Shown here one piece after another: positions 23,199 to 34,616 of a DNA stretch of 64,000 nt. The position numbers were made by a program, and so were the translations under genes. This stretch comes from Forficula auricularia. Its lineage: Eukaryota; Arthropoda; Insecta; Dermaptera; Forficulidae. The stretch lies in assembly GCA_024734495.1 (NCBI GenBank), contig JALMQS010000099.1, positions 70,375,335 through 70,439,334 on the forward strand. Direction: 5' to 3'. Positions within the stretch are counted from its first letter, which is position 1. Each line of letters begins with the position of its first letter. The notes under the pieces were generated by a model. The model saw nothing but the letters and a program-made list of their open reading frames with translations, made no database searches and had not been told where the DNA came from.

Positions 23199-23350
23199 AT
23201 AGTGAACGAGATAATAGAGGGAATTAAAGACCTTAAAGGATACACCATTAGAGACGAGAATATATCATGTGTGTGTTATGCAGAAGACGCAGCCCTGGTG
23301 GCCGAAAATGAATTCCATCTTAAACGGCTACTACATATATCGATTCAATC
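23199..23350 (+). pseudogene. LINE reverse transcriptase fragment (YADD block)
   Basis: Reads VNEIIEGIKDLKGYTIRDEN, then CYAEDAALVAENEFHLKRLL. CYAEDAALVAE corresponds to the catalytic CYADDAxLIAE block of RTE-like LINEs, with the first D changed to E. Only ~50 residues survive and the sequence becomes unrelated on both sides. It may belong to the same family as the C-terminal fragments at 30.1 and 38.6 kb. Confidence 0.65.
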
Positions 23351-23547
23351 TACTAGCCACCAAATTCCATCTTACCTTGTCTACAAAAAACACTTTTAAT
23401 ATGTTCTCGTCTTAAACTTTTTAAATTTGATAAAATTAACATTAATTCTTGAGTCATTTTCAAATGCAGAAGTACATTTTGGAATTGCAACAAAAGCTTT
23501 ATAGATAAAAATAGATATTAGGTATCAAATTAGTAAAATTTAAATTA

Positions 23548-24199
23548 CGAGGATAAGTCAAAAATTACTTAGACTTTTCGTTCTACAATTTTATTAAACT
23601 AAGATAGGTGTACAGCAGATACATTATTTATCGATATAGTCTCCACCTTTAGCAATGCACTTGGTCCAGCGAGCCACAAGCTTCCGGATGCCTTCCTGGT
23701 AGAAGGTTTTCGGTTGGTCATGAAGCCACTTTTGCACCGCATCCCGAACGTCCATGTCTGAGGCAAATCGACAACCTCTCAAAGCTTCCTTGAGCGGTCC
23801 AAAGAGATAAAAGTCTGAGGGAGCGAGATCTGGGCTGTAGGGAGGGTGTTCTAGGGTCTCAAAGCGTCTCAAAGTTGACGGTCCAGCAGGTCACTTTTAA
23901 ACATTCCGATCCATAAAAAAATCGCTTTTACGAGATAAAGCACTTTGTGACAAAAGTCTCCGGTGAATTTCAGCACCTTTCACACCCTCTGACTACTCCT
24001 CGTTGCTCCTCTTTGGTGCAATCTGATACCTGAGCTGCTTATGCTGTTGTAGCTAGACGACAACTGACGCGATCGTGATTAAATTACGCACACGTGACCA
24101 CAGACGCGCCAACTCGCCGCATGCGCATGCGGCCGCCTCCTATCTTAGTTTAATAAAGTTATAGAACGAAAAGTGTAGGTAATTTTTGACTTATCCTCG
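23548..24199 (-). mobile_element. Internally deleted mariner element
   Basis: Perfect inverted ends CGAGGATAAGTCAAAAATTAC with TA on both sides (23546-23547, 24200-24201). Arms extend to CTAAGATAGG. It encodes only the C-terminal third of a transposase. Almost identical ~46-bp direct repeats lie immediately outside (23502-23547 and 24200-24245). Confidence 0.88.
23624..23890 (-). pseudogene. Mariner transposase C-terminal fragment
   Basis: Reads RRFETLEHPPYSPDLAPSDF, then YLFGPLKEALRG and a helical tail ending at DYIDK. YSPDLAPSDF is the mariner block carrying the third catalytic D of DD34D. The first two D blocks and the DNA-binding domain are deleted. The upstream sequence to 24190 (minus) is 5' UTR-like. 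Confidence 0.85.
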
Positions 24200-25204
24200 T
24201 AGATAAAACTAGATATTAGGTATCAAATTAGTAAAAATTAAATTATTTTGCATAAAAGCATTTTATTTATTATTCAATTTATTTTAATAAAATTATTTCA
24301 ACACACGAGTTGATATATCTGTATCTGATTAAACATTTATCAAATAAATTAATTATTTTTTTGCGTTTTGCATATTATTTTTTTATTTGCATTTTATACA
24401 TAAGTTCTCAGTAATTAATGTTTTTTTGTTGCCCTTAGGAAATTCGTCATTCATTTAAAAATTGGGGCCAACTGATGAAGCTATTCTATTAAGCCTATTT
24501 TGCAGCCTGAGATGGAATTAAAATGATCTGAAAGTAAGATATTTCTGAATTATTATTTATTGAAATGATAAATAGATTGTTTTATGTAATTTCCTCACCA
24601 AAAATTAATTTGTTTTTAGGCACAAAAGAAACTTATGACAAGCAACCAATCTTTAGAATTTTTTTTGGCATAATAATCGATTCAAGAAATGACAATATTT
24701 CAAACAGATATGATAATGGTGATTATAAACATTAAAATAATTAAAACTATTTATTAAACATTATTTCTATCTCAAATAAGTTTGATTTTTCATAATAGTG
24801 ATTCGCGTCCATAGTTCATAAATTTATTTGAAAATGATGTGGACAAAATAATTTTTTCAATAAAAAATGAATCTGACTTGAAGTTTCTGTGATCTATTTC
24901 GACTTAGACTTTATTAAATAAAAGTTTCACAGGTTTTTGAATATTTTTTTATTAATGTTAAATATCAATTTTCATAAGACGTTTCGTCCTTTTCAGGACT
25001 TTTTCAAATACTGAAAACAAAGGACAATGATTTAAGATTGTTTTTTCTAAATTGGTTGTGCTAACTTGTTATAGGATAAATATTATGAATACACTACCAG
25101 GTGTATAAGTTTAAAACGGTGCTTTTTTAGTAAAAAAAAACCACATTTTTTTTAAAGAAAACAAAATCAAATTTATTCAAAGTACTGGTCCTCACTAGCT
25201 ACAC

Positions 25205-26058
25205 ATTTTTGCTATCTCTCGGGCAATTTGTGGATACCTCGCCAAAAAATTCCTTCTCTTTCGAGGCAAACCACTCATCAAGCCATTTTCGGAAGTCTTC
25301 GTAAGAATCGAAGTGCTGCTCAGCGAGCGTGTGGCCCATCGACGAAAAAAGGCGGCAGTCAGAAGGGGCCAGGTCTGGTAAATAAGCGGTTTATCGGACT
25401 TTTGTTCACGTGTGCGATGGCGCCTTGTCGTGGAGGAAAATCAGCTTGTCATGTCTTTGTTGATAATTCGGTCTTTTTTCACGCAGAGCTCGGTGCAATT
25501 TGATCAGTTGTTGGTGGTAGCGGGTGGCATTGACATTTTCACCAGGTTTCAACAACTCATAGTAGACGATACTCTGCTGATCCCACCAAACGCACAGCAT
25601 CGTCTTTCGTCCGAAGCGATTTGGTCTTGGGGAAGATGTTGATGGTTGGCCGGGATCAACTCACAATTACTTGCTTTTAGGATTCTCATAATATATCCAC
25701 TTTTCATCCCCAGTCACAATCCGATGCAGGACGACTTTTTTTTGTCTGGCGAGCAAGATTTCATATGTGGTTTGCGTAGCTCCATCTGCCTATCGTTCAA
25801 TTCATGCGGCACCCATTTTCCGATCTTTTGAACTTTTCCCATTATACGTAGGAGCTGGTTGGTTGAGTAACACCCAATTGTGCAAGCATTTTTTGAGATT
25901 GGGCCCAAAAGGGACTGCAATTGATGGTCTTCAACGTTCCTGCGTCGATTTTCACGCTTCTTGTCACTCAGCTCAAAATTGCCGTTTTTGAACCGATGAA
26001 ACCAATCTCTGCGCGTTGTTTCCGATAAAGCACTGTCGTCATAGGCCTCCACAAGCAT
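25205..26058 (-). pseudogene. Mariner transposase, all three catalytic blocks, frame broken
   Basis: Order on the minus strand: MLVEAYDDSALSETTRRDW and FHRFKNGNFELSDKKRENRR (DNA-binding part), GKWVPHELNDRQMELR, TGDEKWIYYENPKSK (first D), WWDQQSIVYYELLKPGENVN, LIFLHDKAPSHT (second D), LPDLAPSDCRLF (third D), and a C-terminal WLDEWFASKEKEFF helix. At least two stops or shifts separate the 25714-26058 and 25406-25600 segments from the rest. Mariner normally encodes one ~340-residue protein. The plus-strand frames at 25228-25991 are shadows. Confidence 0.88.
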
Positions 26059-26278
26059 TCGGCAATCGATGTTTTCAAATTAAATCAGAAAAGCAGAGCT
26101 TCCCGCATATGCTTTTTTTCTGACAATAAACTAGACATGATTACCAAAGGAAAAATGTATGTTGCTGTATGAAATTGCTGGTGATTTGCACTGATTAATG
26201 TTCACAAATGTCAAACTCATAAAAAGAGGTTATAACCTGTCGGTAAAGTAGCTTAAAACTCTCACTAACGCATACTAT

Positions 26279-26474
26279 GGGCCGGTTGTATGTCGCAAAG
26301 TAAATGCTTTTTACCACTAACCATAGGTAGATGGTAAATGGAGTGGCTGGGATGGCTAATCAGATGACAGGAACTTCCAGTGCCTGTTATCTGATTGGCC
26401 ATCCCAGTCTCTCCATTTACCATCTACCCTTGGTTAGTGGTAAAAGCATTTACTTTGCGACATACAACCGGGCC
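26279..26474. mobile_element. Palindromic ~196-bp MITE nested in mariner
   Basis: Arms pair almost fully: GGGCCGGTTGTATGTCGCAA with TTGCGACATACAACCGGGCC, then AAATGCTTTTTACCACTAAC with its complement, down to CTGGGATGGC. TA or TATG lies outside both ends. No coding content. Confidence 0.8.
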
Positions 26475-26759
26475 TATGAGCGATGCACCGTTTTAAACTT
26501 ATACACCTGATATTTATTGTCTCGATTGTTTTACTATTTTATCAACGATTAATGTTTTAAGTAATTGAGGTGGGTGGCATATAGCCAATTATGTATAAAT
26601 TATTGTAATTTGAAATATTATGCATTCATTTGATTTGTGTGATCTAATTGTTCTTTTATCCTTTGTTTTCAATACTTGAAAAAGTCCTGCAAAGGACGAA
26701 ACGTCGTATGAAAATTGATATTTAACATTAATAAAAAATTGTCCAAAAACCCGTGAATC

Positions 26760-27334
26760 TTTTATTTATTATTAGATTTTATTATTGATTTAAATGTCAT
26801 GAATGAATCTCTTTAATAAATTAAATAAAGTAAAAATAGTTATCATTAGAATAGAGGGGAATCCACCAAACAATTATTAATCTTTTTTCCTTTAATAATA
26901 ATCTATTTTTTTATTCCTTTATTTTGCAAAGCTTTTTATATTGAAAATTCTGCTATGTAATTTCTACTCATTTGATATTAACTAATAATTTGATTAAAAT
27001 CAACTCCCAGAATATTATCATTTCATATGTTTAGAAAATGATAATATAGGAAAATATGTAATATCGTTTTCATATATTCATAATTCAATGATGTCAAAAA
27101 GTTCAAATGAGTGGGAGTGGTAGTGAAATGTCATCTAGTACCTATTTCTAAAGTTAAATTGAAAATATTAAATTCAAGTAAATTACTTTTTTATTTGAAA
27201 AAGAACCTACAAAGAAATTTCTTCCATTATTAAATGAAAGGCTAGATGATTAAATAAAAGAACACTAAACCTAAAATCGGAGTGGGTGCTCATACTTGAG
27301 AACGATCGCAGAATAAGTCGATCGAAACGTCGTA
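26760..27334. other. No gene seen; AT-rich
   Basis: Nothing recognised, except a weak hammerhead-like module at 27302-27332 (CGATC stem, then GAAACGTCG) at the entry to the next large inverted repeat. Confidence 0.4.
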
Positions 27335-28143
27335 GTTTTTAACCGACGAAAGGAGGAGGTTATCAATTAAACGGAATGTCTGTTTTTTTTTTTGTTTGAA
27401 CATTTATTTCTCTTTACCATGTGGACCGATTTGGATTATTTTTTTTTGCATTGGGTTCAGTCTCGTACTCGATTGGTCCCATTTTTTTTCATTGGTATTG
27501 GACCTTTTTTGTTATGTATGTTCGCCCATAACTTCTTTGTTTATGGACCGATTTCGATGATTCTTTTTTTATTGGAAAGGGATACTTAGAGGTAATCCCA
27601 TATTAATTTGGTTAAGTTCTAATGATATGATCAATGACAAAATAGCAGAAATCTCCAATTCTTATAAGCAAATAATCGGAATTATTAATAAATAAAATCT
27701 TTTATAAAAAAAAACAATCTTAAAACGTTCATTTAAAACCCGCTAACGTTTCGAGATAATTTCTCTATTAATTAATTGAATTTTTTTATCAATTTCTGAT
27801 TCATTCGCTTGAATCTTTCTCTTAGGAGATGCATGCAAGGTATTTACATAAGTCACTATTCTTAACATCACTAAAAGAGAAAAATAAAAATAATTTTTAG
27901 AAAAAAAACCGGCTTCAAAAAAATTAAATGGAACAAATAAAATAATAAGAACTCAAAAATCAAATAAAATGCACTAAAAGGTATAAAATAATTATCTATT
28001 TAGTTACAACTAAAGGATGTAATTGTTACATGAAATCACTTTTTGAAGTCGGTGCCAAACAAACTATATAAGCGAGCTTACGCGATGTTGTCTTCATTAC
28101 CTGACAAACTTACTAAGTAAGATCCGTCGAGTGTGATTCATAA

Positions 28144-28335
28144 AATGTATATGTTGAAGGAGACAATAAAAGAGTGTGTCTTCTGCTGGAATTATAAATT
28201 TTATTTATTTATAACGAAACTATAGTCTCTTTATAAATAAATAAAATTTATAATTCCAGCAGAAGACACACTCTTTTATTGTCTCCTTCAATATATAAAA
28301 ATTCTGCTACTCTCAGCACAAAAACTTTCAATTTA
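28144..28335. repeat. Palindrome of the ACAATAAAAGAGTGTGTCTT family
   Basis: GAAGGAGACAATAAAAGAGT pairs with ACTCTTTTATTGTCTCCTTC, and the centre has ACGAAACTATAGTCTC. A second, longer member is at 35135-35405 and a half copy at 43.47 kb. The tail ATTCTGCTACTCTCAGCA is shared with the 7.2 and 54.5-kb palindromes. It is nested in the large inverted repeat. Confidence 0.75.
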
Positions 28336-28851
28336 AAATGTATATGTTTGGCACCGACTTAAAAAAAGTGATTTCATGTAACAATTTCGTCGTTTAGTTG
28401 TAACTAAATTAGATAATTATTTTATACCTTTTAGTCAATAAATAATTATAATGAATTTATTATTATCATTTCCGTCCATAATTTGTATTAATTTGAAAGT
28501 TTATATTAGGAAAAAATAATTTTTAAGAAAAAAATAAAACCGACTTCAAAAAATTAAATGCAACAAATAAAATACACTAAAAGGTATAAAATAATTATTA
28601 TCTTATTTAGTTACAACTAAACGACGAAATATTAACATGAAATTACTTTTTGAAGTCGGTGCCAAACATATACCTTTTATGAATCGCACTCGACGGATCT
28701 TACTTAGTACGATTGGCGGGTACGCTCGCTTATAGGTATAGTTTGTTTGGTACCGACATCAAAAAGTAATTAATGTAAAGATTTAAGCATCTTTTTTGAG
28801 TTTCTTTTTTTGAAAAAAGATGGAATTTTTTCAAAATTCAACCCAATTATA

Positions 28852-29000
28852 TATTTGATTCCCAAGGGGACGAAACCCTCTGATTTGCAATGTAAAAATA
28901 TTTCTTCTAAAATCTTTGATTTGTTTCCTAAATAAGTTTAAATTCACTTTTCATCAAAAGTAATTTCATGTTAATATTTCGTCGTTTAGTTGTAACTAAA
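28852..29000 (+). mobile_element. SINE 3' half
   Basis: GATTCCCAAGGGGACGAAAC, CCTCTGATTTGCAATGTAAA, AATATTTCTTCTAAAATC. It matches the tail of the tRNA-like SINEs at 33.7 and 41.5 kb. The tRNA head is missing. Confidence 0.55.
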
Positions 29001-29470
29001 TAAGATAATAATTATTTTATACTTTTTAGTGTATTTTATTTGTTGCATTTAATTTTTTGAAGTCGGTTTTATTTTTTCTTAAAAATTATTTTTATTTTCT
29101 CTTTTTAGTGATGTTATTAATAGTGATCCTATCATCAGAACTTGACCAAATTAATATGACACCATCCCTAAGATAACCCCTTTCCAATAAAAAAGAATCA
29201 TCGAAATCGGTTCATAAACAAAGAAGTTAGGCCTAAACAAACCTAACAAAAAAGGTCTAATACCAATAAAAAAAAATGGGACCAATCGGAAGCTAGACTG
29301 AACCCAATGCAAATTTATTTTTTTCAAAATCGGTTCACAATTGTCGGAGATATGAGGTAAGATAGGCACAAAAAAAAACAATTCAGTCGAATAGAGAACC
29401 TCCTCCTTTTTTGAAGTCGGTTAAAAATAAGAACAAGTTTTTATGTGTGACTTTTTTATTTATCCACCAA

Positions 29471-29500
29471 CGTTTCGTCGACTTTGCCGACTTCTTCAGG
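29471..29500 (-). ncRNA. Hammerhead-like RNA core
   Basis: On the minus strand CCTGAAGA, one extra A, stem GTCG/CGAC around GCAAAGT, then GAAACG. The stem is perfect. Downstream on the minus strand is TTGGTGGATAAATAAAAAAG. 29505-29925 holds nothing else recognised. Confidence 0.42.
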
Positions 29501-29929
29501 GCCTCAAATAGTCATGTCACACATTCGTCTAACTAACGTTAATAATTAATTATGTGTGATTTAACTAAAAATTCAAATTTTAACACTACCTAATATTATT
29601 CATTATCAACAAGTAAATAATGAATAATAATATAACTATAATTTATCCACGCGTTGAACTTTCAAGTCTATAAATATTTTTTGAAATAATAACCATTTTT
29701 AATTAAAAATAATAATTGAAAACTAAAGTTTAAAATTTTCTCAAATTCCCATACCTATATGTTTCGTGTTTATTCTAAACCCATCCTCAATTTCAACATT
29801 TACATAGAGAAGTGAACATCTACATTTAATTAGTGAATAGATAAAACTAAGATTGGAAATCTTTAGAGCTTAGAGTTCACAGGGAATTCCGGAAGGATGT
29901 TTTTGCAATGTAAACATGTCGAAAGGATT

Positions 29930-30065
29930 TCATCTCAAGGGTTAAGCCAACTCCCCAGATAGCATGTCTGGCGCTTGGGCTTGATTCCAGAGGGACCGAG
30001 CCCTTCTGATATCTAAATTAAACATATCTAACAACATTCTGATACTGGTCTTTTAATTTCTTTTT
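29930..30065 (+). mobile_element. tRNA-like SINE
   Basis: GGGTTAAGCCAACTCCCCAG, ATAGCATGTCTGGCGCTTGG, GCTTGATTCC (B-box-like), AGCCCTTCTGATATCTAAAT, AAACATATCTAAC. It is the fullest single copy of the family seen at 17.3, 19.1, 53.4 and 54.1 kb. Confidence 0.6.
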
Positions 30066-30114
30066 TAATTTTATTATTCATAGGATTATTCAAATATTAA
30101 TAATTGAAATTCAT

Positions 30115-30480
30115 TTGAGATTCGGAGGCGAGATGTCTGGCAATGAAAATAACACGAAAGTAAGATCTTCAAGAATGGTAAAGATTAATTGGGTGGATAG
30201 AATTACAAATAAGAAAATTCTTGAAAAAATTGATGAAAGAGAACACTGTGGAGATATTGGAACAAGTGATAGAGCATCCATACTTTTAAGACACGAGGAT
30301 TGATTGCTAAGGGATATTTTAGAGGGCAAATAGGGAAGGAAAAAGAGAAATATAAGACGCAGAGTGGAGTATTTTCCCCTGATAATGACAGATATGGAAT
30401 GTGTTTTAGATAAGTGAATGACATGAGAAGAGATATAGTCTACTGGAAGAGAGTGGTGGCGTCAAACCAATCTTAAGATT
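30115..30480 (+). pseudogene. RTE-like LINE C-terminal fragment
   Basis: Reads VKINWVDRITNKKILEKIDE, then DRASILLRHED, a stop, LLRDILEGK, a stop, and further on in another frame YWKRVVASNQS plus stop at about 30470. The same order (ITNEEVL, LLRDILEGK, WRRIVASNQS) is read on the minus strand at 38.6-38.9 kb, so both are 3' ends of one LINE family. This is the thumb/connection part after the RT. The minus frames at 30111 and 30203 are shadows. Confidence 0.68.
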
Positions 30481-30639
30481 GAATGTTGATAATATGATCT
30501 CATTACTGGGCTCTCCGGTGCTCTATGATGCAGAGAGTCTGCCGCATTAAGCGGTATATTTTATTTATTGGGCCTCCGAGGAGCGGGCCGCCTCTTACAA
30601 GACAAAAGATGATTACACAAATTTATTTACAAATCTTTC

Positions 30640-31096
30640 ACACTTTCGGCTTCAGAACAAATTAATTCAGATTCAGAGCGGGTGGCTGAGAGAGCCAGGA
30701 TTAATCCTGGCTCATATTTCACATTTCTTTTCTTTTTTTTTTATTCACAAAAAATAATCATACGCCACCCGCTCTCCATGTTCTTCTGCCGAAAGTGTAA
30801 AAATTAAGAAGAGATCCCCTCATCATCCTATATGTCAAATCGTTTATTGTTTTTTGGGATATACCCAGGGCGATGAAGAGCACCACCGCTTTATGCCACC
30901 ACACTCCCTTCCACGAGAGTGTGATGGCCTTGACCCTGACCGAGCCCGCCCCGACGCCAAATCGCTCCGCAATATTGTCCACCAGACTGGAGTTGCCCCT
31001 ATATTTTTCTATTTTGTTTCGGTGGGCAACACCCAGTCCTGCAAGCGCGGAGACGATCTGGACGTACAAAACCCACACCTCGAGGGAGCGGCACAA
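30640..31096 (-). pseudogene. Unrecognised retroelement-like ORF with inverted C-terminal copy
   Basis: A 112-codon frame at 30758-31096 reads ...AITLSWKGVWWHKAVVLFIA, LGISQKTINDLTYRMMRGSL, LNFYTFGRRTWRAGG. The LSWKGVW plus short helical tail resembles LINE ORF ends I have seen, but I cannot name the family. The C-terminal part (about 30772-30810) has an inverted partner at 30642-30690. The GC content is well above the flanks. The overlapping plus frames at 30854 and 30873 are shadows. 31100-32006 has a C-run at 31490 and nothing else recognised. Confidence 0.4.
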
Positions 31097-32006
31097 GCAG
31101 CGAAATCAAAATACAATTTGAACCAATTTCAAAAAAAATAACACAGGCCAACGATGAAAAAACTTTTTCAATAATTTTAACTAATACCTGTCTAATTTGG
31201 TGTGCTGATTTCGAAAATAATAATAAAAAAGTAGTATCACCCACCAATTTCTAACATTTTGGAACATAATGGAATACTTATGCTTCATTGTCTGTTGCTC
31301 AATCAATCCATATGATTGAAACTTACGAAAATCTTAATATAATTTTTCAGAAAACTTGTTTTAATAAAAAAGAACATCATTTTTGATTAAACATATCAAA
31401 TATATTTAATTACCGTTAGTTTGCCATAAGAAACGGTTTGTCGTTGCCCTTACTCATCCCATGAGCCCTGTCCTTAGGGAGAGGGGTTCTAACCCCCCCC
31501 CCCCTGTGGCTATGCCCCTGGTCTCGAGTCAATATTTTCGGTCGAAAATGAATCAGATATAAATTTAATACATTTTCAAGAAGAATTATACTTGATTTAT
31601 CCCGAATGATACCATCATGTTCTATGACACCTTCGGATGTTTTAAATTACTTTGTATCCGAATAATGTTCTGTAGTTCTGAGAATTTTATTAACACTCTC
31701 TGTAGCTACTGAGGAAAGAAATTTTTCAAAATTAAAATTAATAAAACATCACTTAAGAAGTTCAATAATCCAAAAAAAAACTTAAAGATCTGTCTTTAAT
31801 TTCTATTGAATTTTACATTGGCTGTCATTCTAGACTACACATCCCTAATTGACCAATTTGCTAAAGTTAAAGATAGAAGGGTAAAATTGTAGTAGATTGT
31901 TGCTGTTGATACTTGATATCATTATTTTAAAGCAGTTTATATTTTTATATTAATAATAGTATTTGAGGTGTCAAGCTTGAGTTGTTTGCCATAAAAGAAT
32001 TTAGTC

Positions 32007-32376
32007 TTTTTGATTTTAAGTCGATTCTTCCACGTTTTCAGTAGAGGTTGCCATTAATAGTCAAAACATCAAAAATGGAATGCAATAAGGTCATTCCTCT
32101 AGTATTAGATAAGAATCGATGGTTATTTTTGATTTTAAGTCGATTCCTCCATGTCTTCAGCATTGATTACCAATAATAACCGAAGCGTCAAAAATCGAAT
32201 GTAGAATTGTTAATCCTCAAGTAATAGATGAGAATCAATCGCTATTTTTGATTTTAAGTCGATTCCTCCATGTCTTCACCAATGGTTGCCAATAATAACC
32301 GAAATGTCAAAAATCGAATGTAGAATGATTATTCCTCGACTGTTAAATGAGAATCGATCATTATTTTTGTTTTAAA
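32007..32376 (+). repeat. 119-bp tandem repeat, about 3.1 units
   Basis: TTTTTGATTTTAAGTCGATT starts at 32007, 32126 and 32245, giving exact 119-bp steps, with a partial fourth unit at about 32364. Each unit contains CCATGTCTTCA or a variant, an ATAACCGAA segment and TCAAAAATCGAATG. No coding potential. 32377-33511 holds a CAG acceptor-like site at about 32542 and nothing else recognised. Confidence 0.8.
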
Positions 32377-33511
32377 GTCAACATGAACTGCAAATTGCAA
32401 GTGATATCTGATTAATAATAAAGGAATAAACATATTAATATTTCAAATGAATTTGGATAAAGTTTAGCAACGATCCGTTGCAGTTTATTGTTTTTTGTTT
32501 TTGATCAATTAATTTTAATATGTATTTATTATTCTTTTACAGGTTATACATTATCGTCGAGTGTCCAATCTAGACCGAACTAAGAATCAATTTTGTTTGT
32601 GGAATCCTTAGGGAGGATGATTTTCGGGAGACACACTGCTAAGGCCAAATAATGTAGAGGATATAAACAGGATCTACGGATTTATTGAGGGGACGTTGCT
32701 CTTGAGAGCGTTTGTGGGGTTTGTGTTGTCCAGTAGGGATAAAACCTTGGAATGAACTTATATTTTTCACTTCCCTTTTTGGTAAAATTTAAAAAATATA
32801 AAACTCATTTATAAAAAATGTGAGTTTTGAGCTAAAAAGGACTTGTATTTTTCACTTTGTTTTCTAAAATTTGAATAATGTAAAACTTGTATGTATAAAG
32901 TTGAATTTATTGAAATGAAATGCTGGTTATTTGAAGTTTGTAAGATTTTAAATTTGTAAAAATTGTATCTCGAAATTTGTAAATGTTGTAAATTTAGATT
33001 TGTATGGATTGTGAATCGAAAATTGTAGAAAGTTCGAGAATTTGTGAGAATGATTGATGAATTTTGTTACTCTCGATTTGCATGCGAGCATGGTTTTTTT
33101 TATTTTCTTTGATAAATAGTTTGATATGATTCGATTTAAAATGAATAAAAACTTTGAGAATATTATTCCTCAAAAATATAGATACAATGAGAGTATCTAA
33201 TTGTGCTCACTTTGTAATCTGGGTATCCCACAGGATATCTACCAATTTGATGCGGTCTGCCCCGTTCTGAGAGAATTCAGAATCAGACACCTTAAAAAGA
33301 CAATTTTAAAATTTAATGATTTTGGGGGATTCTGAATGGGCTGGATTGGCTTGGGCTGGTTGGATATTGTATGGAGACTTGGAAATATAGATATATCCTG
33401 ATTGAAGAATTCAATTAATTATTTAATTAAATGTCATCTATGTACCTATATAATAATGTCCATGTAGAAGTTTATTTTGGAGAATCATATATAGGGTATT
33501 AGAGTATATAT

Positions 33512-33785
33512 TTTAAAAGAGAAAGAATTCAATTTTTAGGACACATTCTAAGATTTTAGTAGAAATATTATTAAATTGCGATATCAGAGGGGATTCATCC
33601 CCTCAGGAGTCGAACCTGAGAACTAACATGCTTTCCTGGCATTCAGCTCACACTCCCCAGAAAGCATGTTAGTTCTTAGGTTCGACTCCTGAGGGATGAA
33701 TCCCTCTGATATCGCATTTTGATAATATTTCTACTAAAATCTTAGAATTTGTCCTAAAATTGAATTCTTTCTCTTTTAAAATACA
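33512..33785. mobile_element. Head-to-head inverted dimer of a tRNA-like SINE
   Basis: Left (minus) and right (plus) copies pair end to end: TTTTAGTAGAAATATTATTA with TAATATTTCTACTAAAA, GATATCAGAGGGATTCATCC forms, and AGTCGAACCTGAGAACTAAC with GTTAGTTCTTAGGTTCGACT. The plus half carries AGGTTCGACTCC as B-box. The heads face the centre (about 33640). Confidence 0.78.
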
Positions 33786-34616
33786 TCTTGGTTAATCTGA
33801 ACCCGAGCTGATTTTTTGAAAAACATTCCAACTATTTTCAAAAAAAGATACTCAAATCTTTAGTTTTATAGAGTATATATGTTTAGTAAAATAAAACAAA
33901 TGAATGTTCATGTAAATAATATATTCTGTTCAATGTTCAATTCTGAATCTTTCCAGGACCAAGGAAATAAATTGTCTAAATATGTATACCTATATCTGTC
34001 TTCAAATAAAGACACTATTATTATTATAATTATTGAGAATATTATGTATCAGAACCCTGCATTGAGCCTAAGGCTGGAATTGCAGTAATAAATAATAAAA
34101 ATGTGAAAGTAAAAATAAAAAAAAATCTACTGGTTTATTCATAATATAAGAACAGTCAATTAAAATTAATAAATTAATCTAAGTTGACCATTTGCTCTTG
34201 AAATTCATTTGTGATTCGGATGCGAGGAATCATTCTAAGTGACAGACTAAAAAGAATAAAAACAACAAGTAAAATTTTCAAGAGATATTTATTAAAATGA
34301 TATAAATATTTGTAATTATTATATATTTGTCTTTATTAAATATTTTGACTTAAAGTGCAATTTCGTACGATGGGCAGTCGTAGCGAAATTGCATCTTTAA
34401 TAGGTTCTAGAAACTTGACAGACAGCAAGCAGTTAGCCAATCTTAAGAATTTTTTTAACATACCTTAATTGAAGTGAAATGAACCTTTAATTAAATCAAT
34501 TCAAGAAAGTGCAAAAAGATGTTGAATTAAAAAATCTATTAGTAAAAGAGGGTAACTGTTCTAATTCAAGAAAAAAAAGAATCAACTAGGAATCTTAGAA
34601 CTGCCTTTTAGGAAAT

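Larger units (their letters stand above)
25097..26510 (-). mobile_element. Near full-length mariner element
   Basis: The ends CCAGGTGTATAAGTTTAAAA and TTTTAAACTTATACACCTGA are inverted repeats with TA outside (25095-25096, 26511-26512). The interior encodes a broken transposase on the minus strand. A palindromic MITE is inserted at 26279-26474, in the 5' non-coding part. Confidence 0.92.
24925..26760. repeat. Foldback element split by a mariner insertion
   Basis: Left arm 24938-25055 and right arm 26642-26757 are inverted copies: TTAATGTTAAATATCAATTT pairs with AAATTGATATTTAACATTAA, and CAGGACTTTTTCAA with TTGAAAAAGTCCTG. Both arms carry the GGACGAAACGTC module. The mariner at 25097-26510 sits in its centre. 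Confidence 0.75.
27335..29428. repeat. ~2.1-kb nested inverted repeat
   Basis: Outer arms 27335-27640 and 29125-29428 pair over ~300 bp: AACCGAC...GGAGGAGGTT with AACCTCCTCC...GAAGTCGGTT, and CATTGGGTTCAGTCT with its complement. Inside are several further alternating copies of GAAGTCGGTGCC / GGCACCGACTT and TAGTTACAACTAAA (27910, 28045, 28345, 28540, 28650, 28755, 29050). The GAAGTCGGT motif is common in arthropod repeats. The frames at 27392 (+) and 29151 (-) read the two arms and are not genes. Confidence 0.75.

Noticed and set aside
25228..25991. Plus-strand ORFs at 25228, 25412, 25646 and 25767
   Set aside because: They are antisense to the mariner transposase on the minus strand.
27392..29381. 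Two similar ORFs (HWVQS, LVPFFFIGI) that look like a small gene family
   Set aside because: They are the two inverted arms of one large repeat. The frames end differently and have no domain.
32007..32376. CRISPR-like array
   Set aside because: Units are 119-bp tandem repeats without conserved-repeat/variable-spacer alternation, in a eukaryotic context.
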